DNA of 64,000 nucleotides, from contig OAPG01000003.1 of NCBI GenBank assembly GCA_900208305.1, positions 496,001 through 560,000 on the forward strand, written 5' to 3'. Of this stretch, positions 19,212-30,256 are shown in pieces (within the stretch, counting starts at the first letter, position 1; every line of letters starts with the position of its first letter). A program made the position numbers and the translations under genes. The notes beneath the pieces are model-generated. The model saw nothing but the letters and a program-made list of their open reading frames with translations. It was not told the origin of the DNA and did no database searches. Source of the stretch: Melanopsichium pennsylvanicum (Eukaryota; Basidiomycota; Ustilaginomycetes; Ustilaginales).

Positions 19212-20144
19212 TCAGATGTGAACAGTGCCATCGATACAAACGACGCACGAGCCACCGATCCAGATCTCTGGCTTGTCGTTGTTCGACCTGTCGACCTTGA
19301 CACTGATCCTCCCTTTTCTCCCGATTGCTGTTCCCTGCGAGACTGTATACTCATCTGCTGGACTTTCCTTAGTCGACTCTAACCACTTTGCGAATCCAGC
19401 ATTGAGCGATCCGGTCACAGGATCCTCCCCAATATCTTCAAACACAAATGCCCTCACCTCACTTGCCACGTTCTCTCCATCTTTGTTCTTACCACCTTCA
19501 TACGGACCGATGAAGCCGAGAAAGAGATCGCGAATTGATGCTATATCGCACCGGGGTGAATTGACATTGATCTTAAGTACCTGTTCCGCTGACCCAAGCT
19601 TAATTCCGATCCATCGTGGACCATTGTCAATGTGATATGCTTCCAGGATGTCGTTAGGATCGAGGCACAGGGCTTTGACGATACGAGAGACGGTAGTGGG
19701 CTCGACGGGCTCGTGACGAATAAACTCCGGGGCTTGGAAGCGTATTGTGTTGCCGTCAGGGCTGATTTGGAGGTTGACAAGCCCGATGCCACATTCTTGG
19801 ACAAGCTTGCCATCTCCAGAGAAGAGGAGAGCGGTTGATTTGTTGGAGCCAAGATGATGGAGGAAAGAGTGACAGCTGCCAAGAGTAGGATGGCCGGCAA
19901 AGGGGAGCTCCTCGACAGGCGTAAAGATTCTGAGCTTGTAATCGGCGCTGGGATCCGTGGGGGGTAGAAGGAAGGTGGTTTCGGAGAGGTTGGTCCAAGT
20001 TGCAAAACGCTGCATTTGCTTTTGAGTAGGAATGACAAGGGAGGTGTCGAGGCAGTTGACGACGGCAACAGGGTTGCCAAAGTACGGAGTGTCGGTGAAG
20101 ACGTCCACCTGATGGAAGGGGTATGATGTTGTTTTGTCAGGCAT
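19212..20144 (-). CDS. PhzF-family isomerase-like protein
   Basis: 310 aa, intronless. Typical PhzF/epimerase features: the N-terminal HQVDVFTDTPYFGNPVAVV, NLSETTFLLPP carrying the conserved catalytic Glu, RIFTPVEELPFAGHPTLG, and a C-terminal domain with DPVTGSLN and QGTAIGRKGRI. The family folds as two diaminopimelate-epimerase-like halves. The fungal members' substrates are mostly unknown, so I assign no reaction. The ATG at 20144 gives the standard N-terminus. Upstream lies a 4.7-kb gene desert. Confidence 0.88.
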   Translation of the reverse strand: MPDKTTSYPFHQVDVFTDTPYFGNPVAVVNCLDTSLVIPTQKQMQRFATWTNLSETTFLLPPTDPSADYKLRIFTPVEELPFAGHPTLGSCHSFLHHLGSNKSTALLFSGDGKLVQECGIGLVNLQISPDGNTIRFQAPEFIRHEPVEPTTVSRIVKALCLDPNDILEAYHIDNGPRWIGIKLGSAEQVLKINVNSPRCDIASIRDLFLGFIGPYEGGKNKDGENVASEVRAFVFEDIGEDPVTGSLNAGFAKWLESTKESPADEYTVSQGTAIGRKGRISVKVDRSNNDKPEIWIGGSCVVCIDGTVHI

Positions 20145-20536
20145 ATTTGCGATCCGAATGCTTGTTTATGGTGATTCGCTATCGAGCACTTATCTAAGGT
20201 GATGAGGACAGGCGAAAAATGTCTATGGACGATGTTGAGATGATCGAAAGATCGCCTCGCCGCTACGCAAGAGCAGGTTTGGATGGTGTGTGAGATGGTT
20301 GGACGGACTGCAATTTGCGGCCAGCTATGTGCGGTTATGGGAATGCAGATGTCTAGGAAACGTAGACGGTGTCAGAGCAAATAGCGCAGAGCAACAAGGG
20401 GGAGTCACAACGAGAACGATGGAAGCTGTGAGCTCGAAATGGAGAGGCACTGAAACGTGGCTGCTGGAACAAGTTGCCGGCAACAGGGTCCAATGCTGTA
20501 TGTATTGAAGATTATTAGAGCGGGTTCGGTGCACCT

Positions 20537-20583
20537 CCATCGCGATGACTTCACTTATGCACGACTCGAAGTCATCGCGATGG
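20537..20583. repeat. Perfect 16-bp inverted repeat (hairpin)
   Basis: Arms CCATCGCGATGACTTC and its exact complement flank a 15-nt loop. Each arm is the terminal part of the dispersed 70-bp repeat, so this is two copies joined head to head. Confidence 0.8.
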
Positions 20584-21087
20584 TCTCATCGTCGCATCAC
20601 GACGTCGTCTAAGTCTTGATGACTTTGCCTGAGAAAGATGTGTGGTTGTGAGGAATGTAACATTTATATGTTCTTTATGCTTATAAACAATAAGTGAAAG
20701 TGTAATTGTGCATCAACAGCAGTGTGTTTGTTGCTGTCTTGTTGCCTCTGGCTTGAACTATGAGTACCACCATCATATCTGCCTTACCCCGCCTTGATTG
20801 CCATACTCAAATGGAGGCCATCAATTGATCTTAAGCCTTGCCAGTCCATGTCTTACAAGTTTTGGGACAACATTGTACAGCTTTGGGGGCAGAGGGCAGT
20901 GGATGGAACTCAGGAATGTGGTGCATCCTAACACCAGCTTGGTAGTCAGTCCAAGGGCAGGGGGAGGTCACGTTGGCTCAACTTGCATTTGCGCTCCAGT
21001 TGGAGTGGAATACAGCTTGTAAAGCCAAGCACTAGCCTTGCGTCACGGGAGTGGGTCCCAAGAAAGAGGTCTGCGCAGACCAGAGAT

Positions 21088-21260
21088 GTTGAATTGGCTG
21101 AGATCCGGTGGGAGAGCATGTCTTGACAGATCTCAGGGAGATCTGGTGGATATTGGTGGGCTCATGGGATTTAAGGTTAGCGCAGAACCGAGAAGTTGAA
21201 TCGGACGAGATCCGGTGAGAGAGCAGGTCTCAACGGATCTCACGGAAATCCGGCGAGTGG
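21088..21260 (+). repeat. Direct repeat pair, about 65 bp
   Basis: Units 21088-21149 and 21194-21260, both starting GTTGAAT and containing GAGATCCGGTG. The left copy has TG where the right has CG at several places (TTGGCTGA versus TCGGACGA). A further similar fragment lies near 22410-22460, beyond the inserted LTR. Confidence 0.6.
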
Positions 21261-21857
21261 CAGTGACTTGCCGGATATCAAAGGTATCAATGGCAAGGGT
21301 AGTATCTGCAACGGCGGCAACCAACGCCACGCCGGAACGACATGTGGGCCGATCGACGCCCAGGGGGCAATGGGGAGAGAGCACGCGGGCGCGCTTGGGA
21401 GCACCCTGCCGAGGGACTAGGGGCAGTCTTATCGTGCGGGGGTCCAAGCTCGACGCACGCAGGTTGTACAGTACCGATGGACCTCGCGCACGATACATAT
21501 ATATAAATACTCTGTTCCCTGCTATCGGATGAGCAGAAGCTCATCCACTCTATCTTATATCTCAGTCACACATAGTTACCAGTACGTTGTACTTATCATA
21601 CTCTTTACACACATTGCACATCACAATACCATTTATTGCAATCCATATAGTCTGTGTCCCCGTTGGTGAACAGAGAACAACGTATAGATGTCGTCGACAC
21701 CTCAATCGACGCTGTAGCACCTCAACTACAGGCGGAACCTCAACCGCAGGCCTGGCACCACAACCAGTCCCTCATATCTCCACCGGCAACAACGGCTGAG
21801 GTCTAACCCAGCCGCCAGCAGTATCCCGTCGGCGTTGTGACACTCGCATCGACCAAG

Positions 21858-22289
21858 TGTTAAGGCTGTAGGGTCTGGATACCGCGGGCGGCTACAGCCG
21901 GGATGGAGTCTACGGGTACGGAGAGGTCGTAGGCGGGGGCGACACAGGCGGTCGGGGGTCAGAGCACACTACTGCGTTGCTATAGAGCTAACTAAGTAAT
22001 ACATGCGACGAGGTCCGGAGGCAACCTCATGTCAGGCGGGGGGCGGGGTGGTAAGGTACAGGAGCTATCGGCCACTTCCCACCGCGGCGTTACAATGTTA
22101 GGTTGCCGACGGTCGTATTCTACGTACGGAGGGGCCAGCCGCGGTTGGGCGGTAGGAGGATCGTGTCAGGCCGACCGCTCCGCCGCGAGGGGTCCGGAGA
22201 GGGTCGGTCGGGGCCCAATCACGACGATCGCTCAATCGGGAGGGGGGCCGAGCACCCCCTCTTTGGACTCCGGTTGGTAGGCACTAACA
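21858..22289 (-). repeat. Solo LTR, 432 bp, TSD CCAAG
   Basis: Minus-strand full-length copy (TGTTAAGG...CACTAACA as read on plus) with the direct duplication CCAAG at 21853-21857 and 22290-22294. It is CpG-rich and nearly identical to the copies at 8206 and 11563, so it is much younger than the CpG-depleted sequence it sits in. Confidence 0.92.
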
Positions 22290-22294
22290 CCAAG

Positions 22295-24912
22295 TACCCC
22301 GTCTGAGCTTGCCGCGTTACCTCTGTACAGAGTGTCACCAGCGGTCAGCCAATATCTGTCGAGAGATCGCCACTCGCGGGATTCTCTTTGATATCCGTTA
22401 AGGCCAAGCTTAGCCGCCGGAACTCACTGAAATCCGGCAAGTCGAGATTTCTCACAGGAAGTCGGTTCTCTGGCACGCGACCGCTGACACCTTGTTATTG
22501 GCTATGGGCTGGGTTCTAGCTTTGTGCATAGGTGTCTCCAGCTCAGGACAAGTGGTTGTATCAAGATGGTTGAGGGCTGTCTCCATCACGGACTAAAGTC
22601 AATACATATTATGGTCCATCTTCTTCTGGCACTCCTCAACCACGTCAATGTGCTTACCAAAGTCCTCAACAACCTTCATCCTAGCCACAAGTTGACTAGT
22701 GGTGTAAAGGAGGCTCTGACAAGGAGCACAACTTGTTATAGCCAGGGACTGTGGACAAGATTTGTTGGTCATGGTGACAAGGGGCACTACTTGAACAATC
22801 CACTCTAGTGTCAGAGACCAGCTGAGATACACTCCTCCACAACTGGCACAACTATGCCCTTATATAATACGGCCAACCTGCTCCTTATCTTCTTCCTAGT
22901 TCCTCTTGTTGCATGCCCCATGCTTTTCAGTACTGACTCCCAGAGACAGTGACTGACAGCAACTGAGCCCCATATGTGTTTTGCTATCTGACTAGGCCTT
23001 CCATACCAGCTGGAAGCCTAGCATACCTTACCAAGGCCCTCAATAGTCCTTGTTCCTTATCAATGGCATTTTGGCGGATTCCAACCAAGTTTGGCTAGAG
23101 GCCCCTATCCTATAAGAAGTCAAACTAAATCCAATAAAGCTATAAGTTTTATCCAGCTTGGTTTTTTGTGCATTGTAACAATAGCCTTTGTTGAATACAT
23201 GCTGCATAGCATTGCCTGTCTCTGGCCATTGCTCTGAACCATGTGCCCATATCTAGAAAATGTAGTCTCCTACACCCATTCTTCTGCTGCTTGACCCTAT
23301 GTTAGCACCTTCAGCTGATCATCAATATCAATTGATCTTCCAGCCAGCCATTGTCTTGCTGCAAGCCATTGTTAGCTCAAGCATCACCATCCTTGCTGCA
23401 GCCCCACGCCTTAGATACACCTTGGTCCTGCACAAGTCTTCTAGCCATCTTTTGTGGTAGCTTACTGACCTTGTTTTGCTTCTTTGCCCAATCTTATTGA
23501 GCTTTGACGCAATCATGAAACATACTTCTGCTTGGCATGCAGCTGTTCAGCCCAAACTCATTGTCACAGTCTGGCCTTGCTCATGCATGATATTCTGAAC
23601 AATTTGTTTGTTCTATTCAATTCCCAAATTCACTCTGTTGCCATGGTCTATAGCTTTTCATGGTGGGGTGATGGAGTGCATCCCTTTTTGCACTCTTCTT
23701 GGCTCATGCTCTTCCTTTGTGCCTTGTTTTGCAAATATTGTTTGCTGCTCAATATCTTGTCTTTGCAGCTTTGCTGTTGCTGTAACCATTGCCACCACCA
23801 CCTCCTGCATCAACATATTCACACTTGCAAACAACAACAACAACAACAACAACAACACCTTGCATAACACTCAGCACAGTGCTGCCTACATCTTACACCC
23901 CAACATGCCTCTGCTGACACCTCATCCAACCCCTCCTTCCTCCACTCCTCATCCTTTGGTCTGCTGCTGCTGCTTGAGGCCTCTGACAGCCTACAACATG
24001 GTCTGCAGCCTGTTTGGCATTGTTGTTGCCTTCTTCTGCTTGTACTGCTGCCTGCGCGATCACCTCAATGGTCTTATTGACTAGGTAAGTGCTCTCCTTT
24101 CACTCTTGATCTCTTGTAGCTACACTTGCTGACATTGCAGACTGTCACTTGCTTACTCCTTGTGTTTGCACAGTCTTCTGACAGCTCTTCACATTCTCTT
24201 TTGACATGTACCAATTGAGTGCAGTGCTTCTATACAACTTTATTTCTGAATACCATCACTTATGTATGCTGCCTGTGGACCCAATGAGAGCACCAAGCAA
24301 GCTGAGCTACAGAGATCTGTGTCATGCTTGATCAGCTGATGCATGGGCAAAATGGATCATTTTATCATCACTGTTGGCACACAATGACCCATTTGGTCAT
24401 CAACTATGCTCAATAATGGACTTTTACTTGTAAGCCATGTACAATTGTACCGTTGCAAATCATTGATGATGGTCAAGTGGTACCATCAGTTATGAATCTC
24501 ACAAGACAACCCTATGGTACACATATTGGTCATTGCCAATGGTATGGCCTGTGGTACAATAGGAAATTATGCGAGAAATTGCGATGTGCTTTGTCTGAGA
24601 ATGCGGTTGTGTACGTCTGCATAAAAAGCCGTCGAGACAACTCGAAGTCATCGCGATGAAGGCACCGAAACCGCTCTATTGTGGCCGTGTGGAAGCCATT
24701 CTTGATAGACTCTCCTCGTTCAGAGGCGCTTTGAACTTTCATGAACCCCTTCCTCGAATGAATTGCAGCGATTGACTTCCTCGGGCTAGTCTGGTTCGGC
24801 TTCTCTAGTTCGGCTTCCTCGTTCCATTGCTCCAAAGAAAGAAGAGTTCCATCCTCTTTCTCACACCATCATCTTTACCTCTTTTTTTTCTTTTTTCTTT
24901 TCTTTGGCCAAA
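22295..24912. other. Gene desert, right half, CpG-depleted
   Basis: 2.6 kb. From about 22520 to 24590 CG dinucleotides are very scarce and TG/CA abundant. A CAA/AAC microsatellite sits at about 23829-23857. Short frames exist on both strands, but none looks like a living protein; a minus-strand stretch around 23650-23870 could be decayed TE coding sequence. 24611-24680 is the dispersed 70-bp repeat with its CpGs intact. After 24690 the composition changes to the promoter of the epoxide hydrolase, ending in a T-rich tract. Confidence 0.45.
24611..24680 (+). repeat. Dispersed 70-bp repeat, CpG-intact copy
   Basis: Ends ACCGCTCTATT and lies at the edge between the CpG-depleted desert and normal sequence. 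It may be the terminal part of the old element filling the desert. Other copies are at 13628-13697 and within the 20537 hairpin. Confidence 0.65.
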
Positions 24913-26262
24913 ATGTCTTCCGAAATCCCACTCATTACTACACCCAAACCGTTCAAGATCGTCTACACCGACGATGACGTGTCTGACCTCCGCAAACGCT
25001 TGAAGAATGCTCGTCTTCCCGCTGCTCCTTATCTTCCCGAAGATGCACGCAAACCTATGAAGCTGGTTTACAAGCCCGATCTCCCCCTCGTCCAGGAACT
25101 CGTCGACAAGTGGGTCAAGTTTGACTTCGACACTTTCCAGCGGCGTCTCAACAGCTTTCCTCATTTCACAACCTCGGTCGATTGGTGCACTCAGCTCCAC
25201 TTTGTCCACAAGCGTTCCGAGCGTGCCGATGCCATCCCCATCATGCTCATTCACGGCTGGCCTGGAAGCTGGTTCGAATTCGCACATGTGATCGATGACC
25301 TCGTCAACCCGGCAGACCAGGATGCACCCGCTTTCCACGTTGTGGTCCCCTCTTTGCCAGGGTTTATGTACTCCACCGCTCCACCCAGCAGCAAGCCCGG
25401 AATCGGCGAAGTCAAGGGCTATACCCGTGTCCTCGACGCTCTTATGCGTGGTCTTGGTTACGACAAGTATGCTTCCCAAGGTGGCGACTGGGGCAGCCCC
25501 CACGCTCGTGCACTTGGTGTCTTCCACAGCCACAAGGACGGCACTGGCTGTCGAGCAGTCCACCTCAACTTCTGTCCTGTTGCTGCAAAAGGATTGAGCA
25601 AAATAATGCTTCACACACTTCCCGCCAAAGTGACCCTCGGTATTGCCAAGCTCATCTACGGTCAAGAATATCTCATGATGGCGGCAAAGGGTATGTACTT
25701 TGAACAAAACCGTGCGTACTACGATGTGCAACGCATTCGACCCAACCAGCTGCTCTACGGTCTCGTCGATTCTCCGGTCGGTCTGCTCGGCTGGCTCGGA
25801 AATATTTACGACACTCTGTCGGAGCGGAACCCTGGTCACCCAAGACTCAACATGGACGCATGTCTCGAGGTCTCGACCTTGTTCTGGTTTACAAAGTCCA
25901 TCGGTACTTCGTTCATTCCTTACACCAACAATATTTTTCTGCCCGAGATCCACGGTGCGGCAGAGTTTAAGCTCTCAGTGCCACTGGGATACTCGGACTT
26001 CCCAGACGAGCTGGTCAACACACCCAAGTTTGTGGTCGATTCAACTACAACGAGTGGAAAGACAAGGTGGATGGCAAAGAGTCCAACGGGTGGTCACTTT
26101 GCCGCTCATGAGGAACCTATCATCTTTGTCAGCCATCTCAGGAATGCGTTTGCTAAGGGTGGAAAGTGGAAGGGTTCGCAAGAGGGAATCGCCTCAGCGC
26201 AGATTGCAGGTGGTCTGTGGGATGAAGTTCGGGATCAGGAGGCGAGGGCTTCGAGGATCTGA
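24913..26262 (+). CDS. Epoxide hydrolase
   Basis: 449 aa, alpha/beta hydrolase with the epoxide hydrolase N-terminal domain (FKIVYTDDDVSDLRKRL). The oxyanion motif HGWPGSW is followed by the nucleophile elbow GGDWGS (Asp about 192) and a C-terminal GGHFAAHEEP giving the catalytic His (about 395). Microsomal-type enzymes of this family open epoxides to diols, often of xenobiotic or lipid origin. No signal peptide is evident, and the N-terminus lacks the membrane anchor of mammalian mEH. The ATG at 24913 follows an AAA context. It converges with the MetX-like gene 173 bp downstream. Confidence 0.9.
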   Translation: MSSEIPLITTPKPFKIVYTDDDVSDLRKRLKNARLPAAPYLPEDARKPMKLVYKPDLPLVQELVDKWVKFDFDTFQRRLNSFPHFTTSVDWCTQLHFVHKRSERADAIPIMLIHGWPGSWFEFAHVIDDLVNPADQDAPAFHVVVPSLPGFMYSTAPPSSKPGIGEVKGYTRVLDALMRGLGYDKYASQGGDWGSPHARALGVFHSHKDGTGCRAVHLNFCPVAAKGLSKIMLHTLPAKVTLGIAKLIYGQEYLMMAAKGMYFEQNRAYYDVQRIRPNQLLYGLVDSPVGLLGWLGNIYDTLSERNPGHPRLNMDACLEVSTLFWFTKSIGTSFIPYTNNIFLPEIHGAAEFKLSVPLGYSDFPDELVNTPKFVVDSTTTSGKTRWMAKSPTGGHFAAHEEPIIFVSHLRNAFAKGGKWKGSQEGIASAQIAGGLWDEVRDQEARASRI

Positions 26263-26435
26263 GCTAGGTTGCACAATTTTGTTCCGCGACTGGGAATATT
26301 GAGCATAGGCCATTCTGTTCACGTATCTTGCGCGTGCCTATCAACGAGGCTGAGCATTCTGTGGAAACTTCATGGTCACAATCGCACTTTTGGTTGACTG
26401 ATTCGGATTTTTGAAAGGTTCGCTTCGAGTGACAA

Positions 26436-27596
26436 CTACGAAATGATGCCGTGTTTCTGGAAGAATGCGTAGATCTTGTCATCGAGCCACTTGACATCTT
26501 GCTTTGAATCACCTGGACCTCCAGCCCAGTGACCCCAGATGCTTGGAATCACTTGCACTGTTGCCTTGTCCCCAATGATCCTGGCTTCATTCTCCGAGTC
26601 CTCAGGTGGGAAATACAAGTCCGTCTTACCTGGCACAATCAGCGTTGGACACTTGATACTCTGCAAAGCTCTTTGGAAAGCCTGGTCATCCTCATTTGTT
26701 ACCACGCCACCATCACCCCTCGTGCCCAACCTGCCACCTTTACTGTGTGCCACATCGCGCTTACTTTGGCCAGCATACCTGGGTTGAGCACCTATGTCGG
26801 CGTGTTGCCAAGTATAGATCATGTACAAGAGGTTGTTTGCATCCTTACTCGTTGCCCATGCATGCCAGAAATTGGCCAAGATGTTGGATGCACCGTCAAG
26901 TCCAAATTGCTTTTTAAACATGTTTTGACGGTAGAATGCTTGACTAAAACCCCATCCGGCGTAGATGGTGCCGAATGCTTTGAGTCCATCCACGGGAGGG
27001 TTGGATGGATCGTACTTGCCGAGTTTCCACTTTGGATCGAGCGTCAAGGTCTGCTTGAGCGATTCGAGAAAGACCCAGTTGTGAATGGCGGTTCTTGCCG
27101 AGCCGCAAAAAGGGATGGCAGCACGGACAGAGTCAGGAAACTGTGATGCCCACTGAAACGTCTGACCTGCACCCATAGACCAGCCAATCACCACCACTTT
27201 GCCTGTCACGCCGAGATGGTGATATACGAGCATGTGCTGTGCTCGCACATTGTCGTAAAACGTAGCTTTGGGCAGATCGATACCAAGAGGATGGTTCGAG
27301 GGTGAGGACGACTCGCCGTTGCCGAATAGGGCGGGAACGATGATAAAGAATTGCGAAGGGTCAAGTGAGCGAGTGGCGGGCTCGACGTCAGGAAGGGCAA
27401 TTAGCCACTCGTTTCCTTGGGTGATAGTGCCAGAGTACCATGTCGGATAAACGATGGCGGGCTTAGTGGAATCGCCATAGGTGCGGTAAGCTACATGCGC
27501 ATTGGGAATAGTCTGTCCAGATAGTAGCTCAAAATCGCCCAGGCTAAAGAGCTTGACTTTGGGATCTTTAGGCTTGAAATGTGTGGTTGAGGACAT
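26436..27596 (-). CDS. MetX-like alpha/beta hydrolase (homoserine acetyltransferase family)
   Basis: 386 aa from the ATG at 27596. The fold matches the homoserine O-acetyltransferase-like group: GDFELLSGQTIPNAHVAYRTYG, LFGNGESSSPS, the nucleophile elbow VIGWSMGAGQ, PGKTDLYFPPED with the acid, and IWGHWAGGP with the His. True MetX enzymes usually have GGSMGG at the elbow; GWSMGAGQ is typical of uncharacterised fungal relatives, so the acyl substrate is unknown. The frame stays open upstream for about 67 codons without an ATG, so I use the internal ATG. Confidence 0.8.
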   Translation of the reverse strand: MSSTTHFKPKDPKVKLFSLGDFELLSGQTIPNAHVAYRTYGDSTKPAIVYPTWYSGTITQGNEWLIALPDVEPATRSLDPSQFFIIVPALFGNGESSSPSNHPLGIDLPKATFYDNVRAQHMLVYHHLGVTGKVVVIGWSMGAGQTFQWASQFPDSVRAAIPFCGSARTAIHNWVFLESLKQTLTLDPKWKLGKYDPSNPPVDGLKAFGTIYAGWGFSQAFYRQNMFKKQFGLDGASNILANFWHAWATSKDANNLLYMIYTWQHADIGAQPRYAGQSKRDVAHSKGGRLGTRGDGGVVTNEDDQAFQRALQSIKCPTLIVPGKTDLYFPPEDSENEARIIGDKATVQVIPSIWGHWAGGPGDSKQDVKWLDDKIYAFFQKHGIIS

Positions 27597-28354
27597 GGTT
27601 GAGTTCCGTGCTTGGGTGCGATCTAGACTTGGAGATGTACATAGACGCGTCTTGAATTGTATGCTGGGTGGTGGAAATGGTGGGTCGTGTGGTCCGAGGC
27701 GGTCAGGGTTACCATACAACTTTTGGAATGCAAAGCTACCCCGTAGTCTGGGCTTTATCAGCGGAATGGCAGCAGGTTTGAGGGACAATGGAGACACAAG
27801 GTCAGGCTTTCACTTGCATTGCCGTAAACATTTTTGGTACGACGGGAAAGGTTGGCTTGGGTTAGAGGAATTCGAGGTCAGATGCACAAAATGCGGGGAA
27901 GCGAGACAAGGCTGTGGTGGAGGCCGAGGAAAGGTCTCATCACCGATTTGAATACCCGTTATGGCTTAATCTGTATATCGGGACCATCAGATCAACACAA
28001 GCAATCACGAATCATCAAGACATATATCTGCAACGACGACGAATATTAAATTGAGCTTGCACAGTCGAGCACTTTGGATGGTTTCGATTTTTTTGACAAA
28101 GCAATTCAACGATTCTTGGCACGCAGCTCGGAACGGAAGCAGCAAAGTAGGGGATTTGGCCAATAGTTTGAGCGAATACTGAGGGAGTATGATGCAGATT
28201 GGACTCGGTTAGGTGCCAGGCATGCATTAGGCTGCTGCGCAGGAATGGTGTGGTAATGCTTTTCGAATTCGCTGTGCACACGGAATGGCTTGCGCCCACA
28301 GTGGCAGGATTGTTTGTCTTGGCTTTCAGCGACGGAAAGGAGCATTTTGAAACG
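27597..28354. other. Intergenic region
   Basis: Promoter of the MetX-like gene on the minus strand and the space to the F-box-like fragment. I see no further gene. Confidence 0.35.
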
Positions 28355-28630
28355 ATGAAGCGCTCATCGACAGAGGGCGACTTTAAGACCAACCAAGGTG
28401 CGAGCCTCGCGATCCAGCAGCCATCATCAAATACGCAGCAACAACAGATCATTACACTTTGTAACTTGCCAGAAGAATTGCCAATCTGGTGCTTGCTCGA
28501 TGATCTTTTCGATTGGCAAAGTCTGTTTGCTCATAAGAGCTCTGTAAAATGGCGGTGTGATGGAGTTGAAAATGCGTGCTTAAAGTACAAGTTGCGTTGC
28601 AGGTCACTCAAAAAGGCGTTGTTTGGTTGA
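28355..28630 (+). CDS. Possible F-box-like small protein or fragment
   Basis: 91 aa from the ATG at 28355. LPEELPIWCLLDDL followed by SLFAHKSSVKWRCDGVEN has the spacing of an F-box (LPxELxxxLLxxL, then a conserved Trp), which binds Skp1. Nothing follows the box except a short basic tail, whereas F-box proteins normally carry a long substrate domain. It may be a remnant, a first exon or a chance frame. Confidence 0.3.
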   Translation: MKRSSTEGDFKTNQGASLAIQQPSSNTQQQQIITLCNLPEELPIWCLLDDLFDWQSLFAHKSSVKWRCDGVENACLKYKLRCRSLKKALFG

Positions 28631-29736
28631 TTCTCGCTCTTTCAAATCACATTTTTGGAGATTGGAGAGAGAATTATGTCGATGCATCAAAAGTGTTATT
28701 TACTACAATAGTAGTATCGCGTCAGACGTGGCGCTGCAGAGCCAAGTTTGGTGGGAGCAACATTGCAAGCAAAGAAAAGAAAAGAGGCCGAAAAACCTTG
28801 ATTTGAAACTCGGATTACACGCGTTTGAAAAAAACTAATAAATGGTATATGCACACCACGCACACCAGAGAAAAAGTGGCTCGCTTGAGAGTGGAATTAG
28901 AAGCATTTGCTGTTGCAATAGATGCTTTGCTGGCGGTCCGAGTCGGAACTTCAAACACACACATTCACGTTCCCACAACAACGATAATCGCACTGAGACA
29001 CTTTCCTTAGCCCACTAGCTACTTTTAAGGCTCGGAGATTGACATTATTCGCAGGACGCGCCCAAAGCGACGGCTAATGATGCTCACATCATAATGTATG
29101 CCGTTTATGCCGTTTGAAATGAACAAATCTCTCACTGGCGATCAAGAAGGTCATTTTGTTTTGTTTTTTTTTCCTTCACCACCTGCTAGGCAATGAAACA
29201 AGCAGATCGTGGGATGAATATACAAAGAAACAAAATCAAGTAGACCGAGTTCGTCCATGTACGAGCATGCAATGTCGGCTGCAGAATGCAAATCGTACAT
29301 CCCCCTCTGGCGGCGACCATGCTCCAACAGAACCACAGACCGCGCAGCACGGTACACTGAACTGTGAGAAAACTTGGTTGCACCCCCAAGAGCAGCAAGC
29401 ACAAGCAACACTCCCGATCCGGCATTGTTGGTCCGCTCAGGGACATGCAAACATCGCCGCGTGATACCACCTCCCCCAATTGAAATTTCACAAAAGCGCA
29501 CCAAGCTTTGCTCACGATCAGCAGCTTGACTTCGAATTTTGACCTTTTAATATCCTCCGCAATATAGAATTATAAGTCGGACAACCAGTCGGTTGGAAGC
29601 AAACCGGACGCAGACTTGGTTTGTGTGATCTCGTGCTCCTGAAAGATCAAGATAGTCGAGACAGAATGGCCGCAGGAAGTGGGTGTCAAAAGCAGTTGGC
29701 TGCGACTCGGAGTACAGTAAATTGACGATTCATGCC

Positions 29737-29779
<43 letters not shown>

Positions 29780-30256
29780 GCACCGTGTGGGTTCGGCCTG
29801 CCCCCTCCCTTTGGCTCTGCTATGGCTGCAGAGTCTAGACACCATTGCATTTGCTTGCTCGGCTGCGTCAGATTCTCATGTTGTCAGATCAGTTGTGACC
29901 TCGTCATGTCATAGTCTCGTATGTACACACCTTTTTATTTGAGTTTGCCACGAACCGTTGTCTCGCTGCCTGCTCCTTCCCGTTCAGCTTGCCAGCTACC
30001 TGCACATCACTTTCTTAGCTTCCTGTCTTGCTTTCTTCCTTTTCTTCCGACAACAACCAAGTTTCCTCCCTTTCCACCGTCTACATCCACTCCACTCCAC
30101 TCCGCTCCGCTCCAACTTATCATTTCCCTCTCTTGCCGCATTCCCTCCTACGTTGACCGCAGGCCCACTACGAATCGCATTCACTCTCATTCCATTTCTT
30201 CCGATCTCGATACCACCACCTCTCTCGTTGCTCCTCAATACCAACATATTCTCAAA
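28631..30256. other. Intergenic region with CTTT microsatellite
   Basis: 1.6 kb without a supported gene. A (CTTT)n tract at about 29738-29780 and C/T-rich leader sequence from about 29940 to the next ATG. The pyrimidine-rich leader is probably the promoter and 5' UTR of the GPI-protein gene. Confidence 0.45.

Larger units (their letters stand above)
20145..21857. other. Gene desert, left half, with decayed repeats
   Basis: No supported gene. It holds a perfect 16-bp hairpin (20537-20583), a CpG-poor stretch (about 20640-21040), a directly repeated GATCCGGT-containing unit (21088-21149 and 21194-21260), and a TATA-containing segment (TATATATAAATA near 21499) that may belong to another unidentified LTR or promoter. 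It ends at the target duplication of the solo LTR. Confidence 0.45.

Noticed and set aside
23829..23857. CRISPR-like or regulatory repeat
   Set aside because: It is a simple CAA microsatellite; CRISPR arrays are not expected in a fungus and there are no spacers.
24805..25953. 382-aa minus-strand frame over the epoxide hydrolase
   Set aside because: Mirror of a strongly biased coding gene on plus; no domain and no ATG context.
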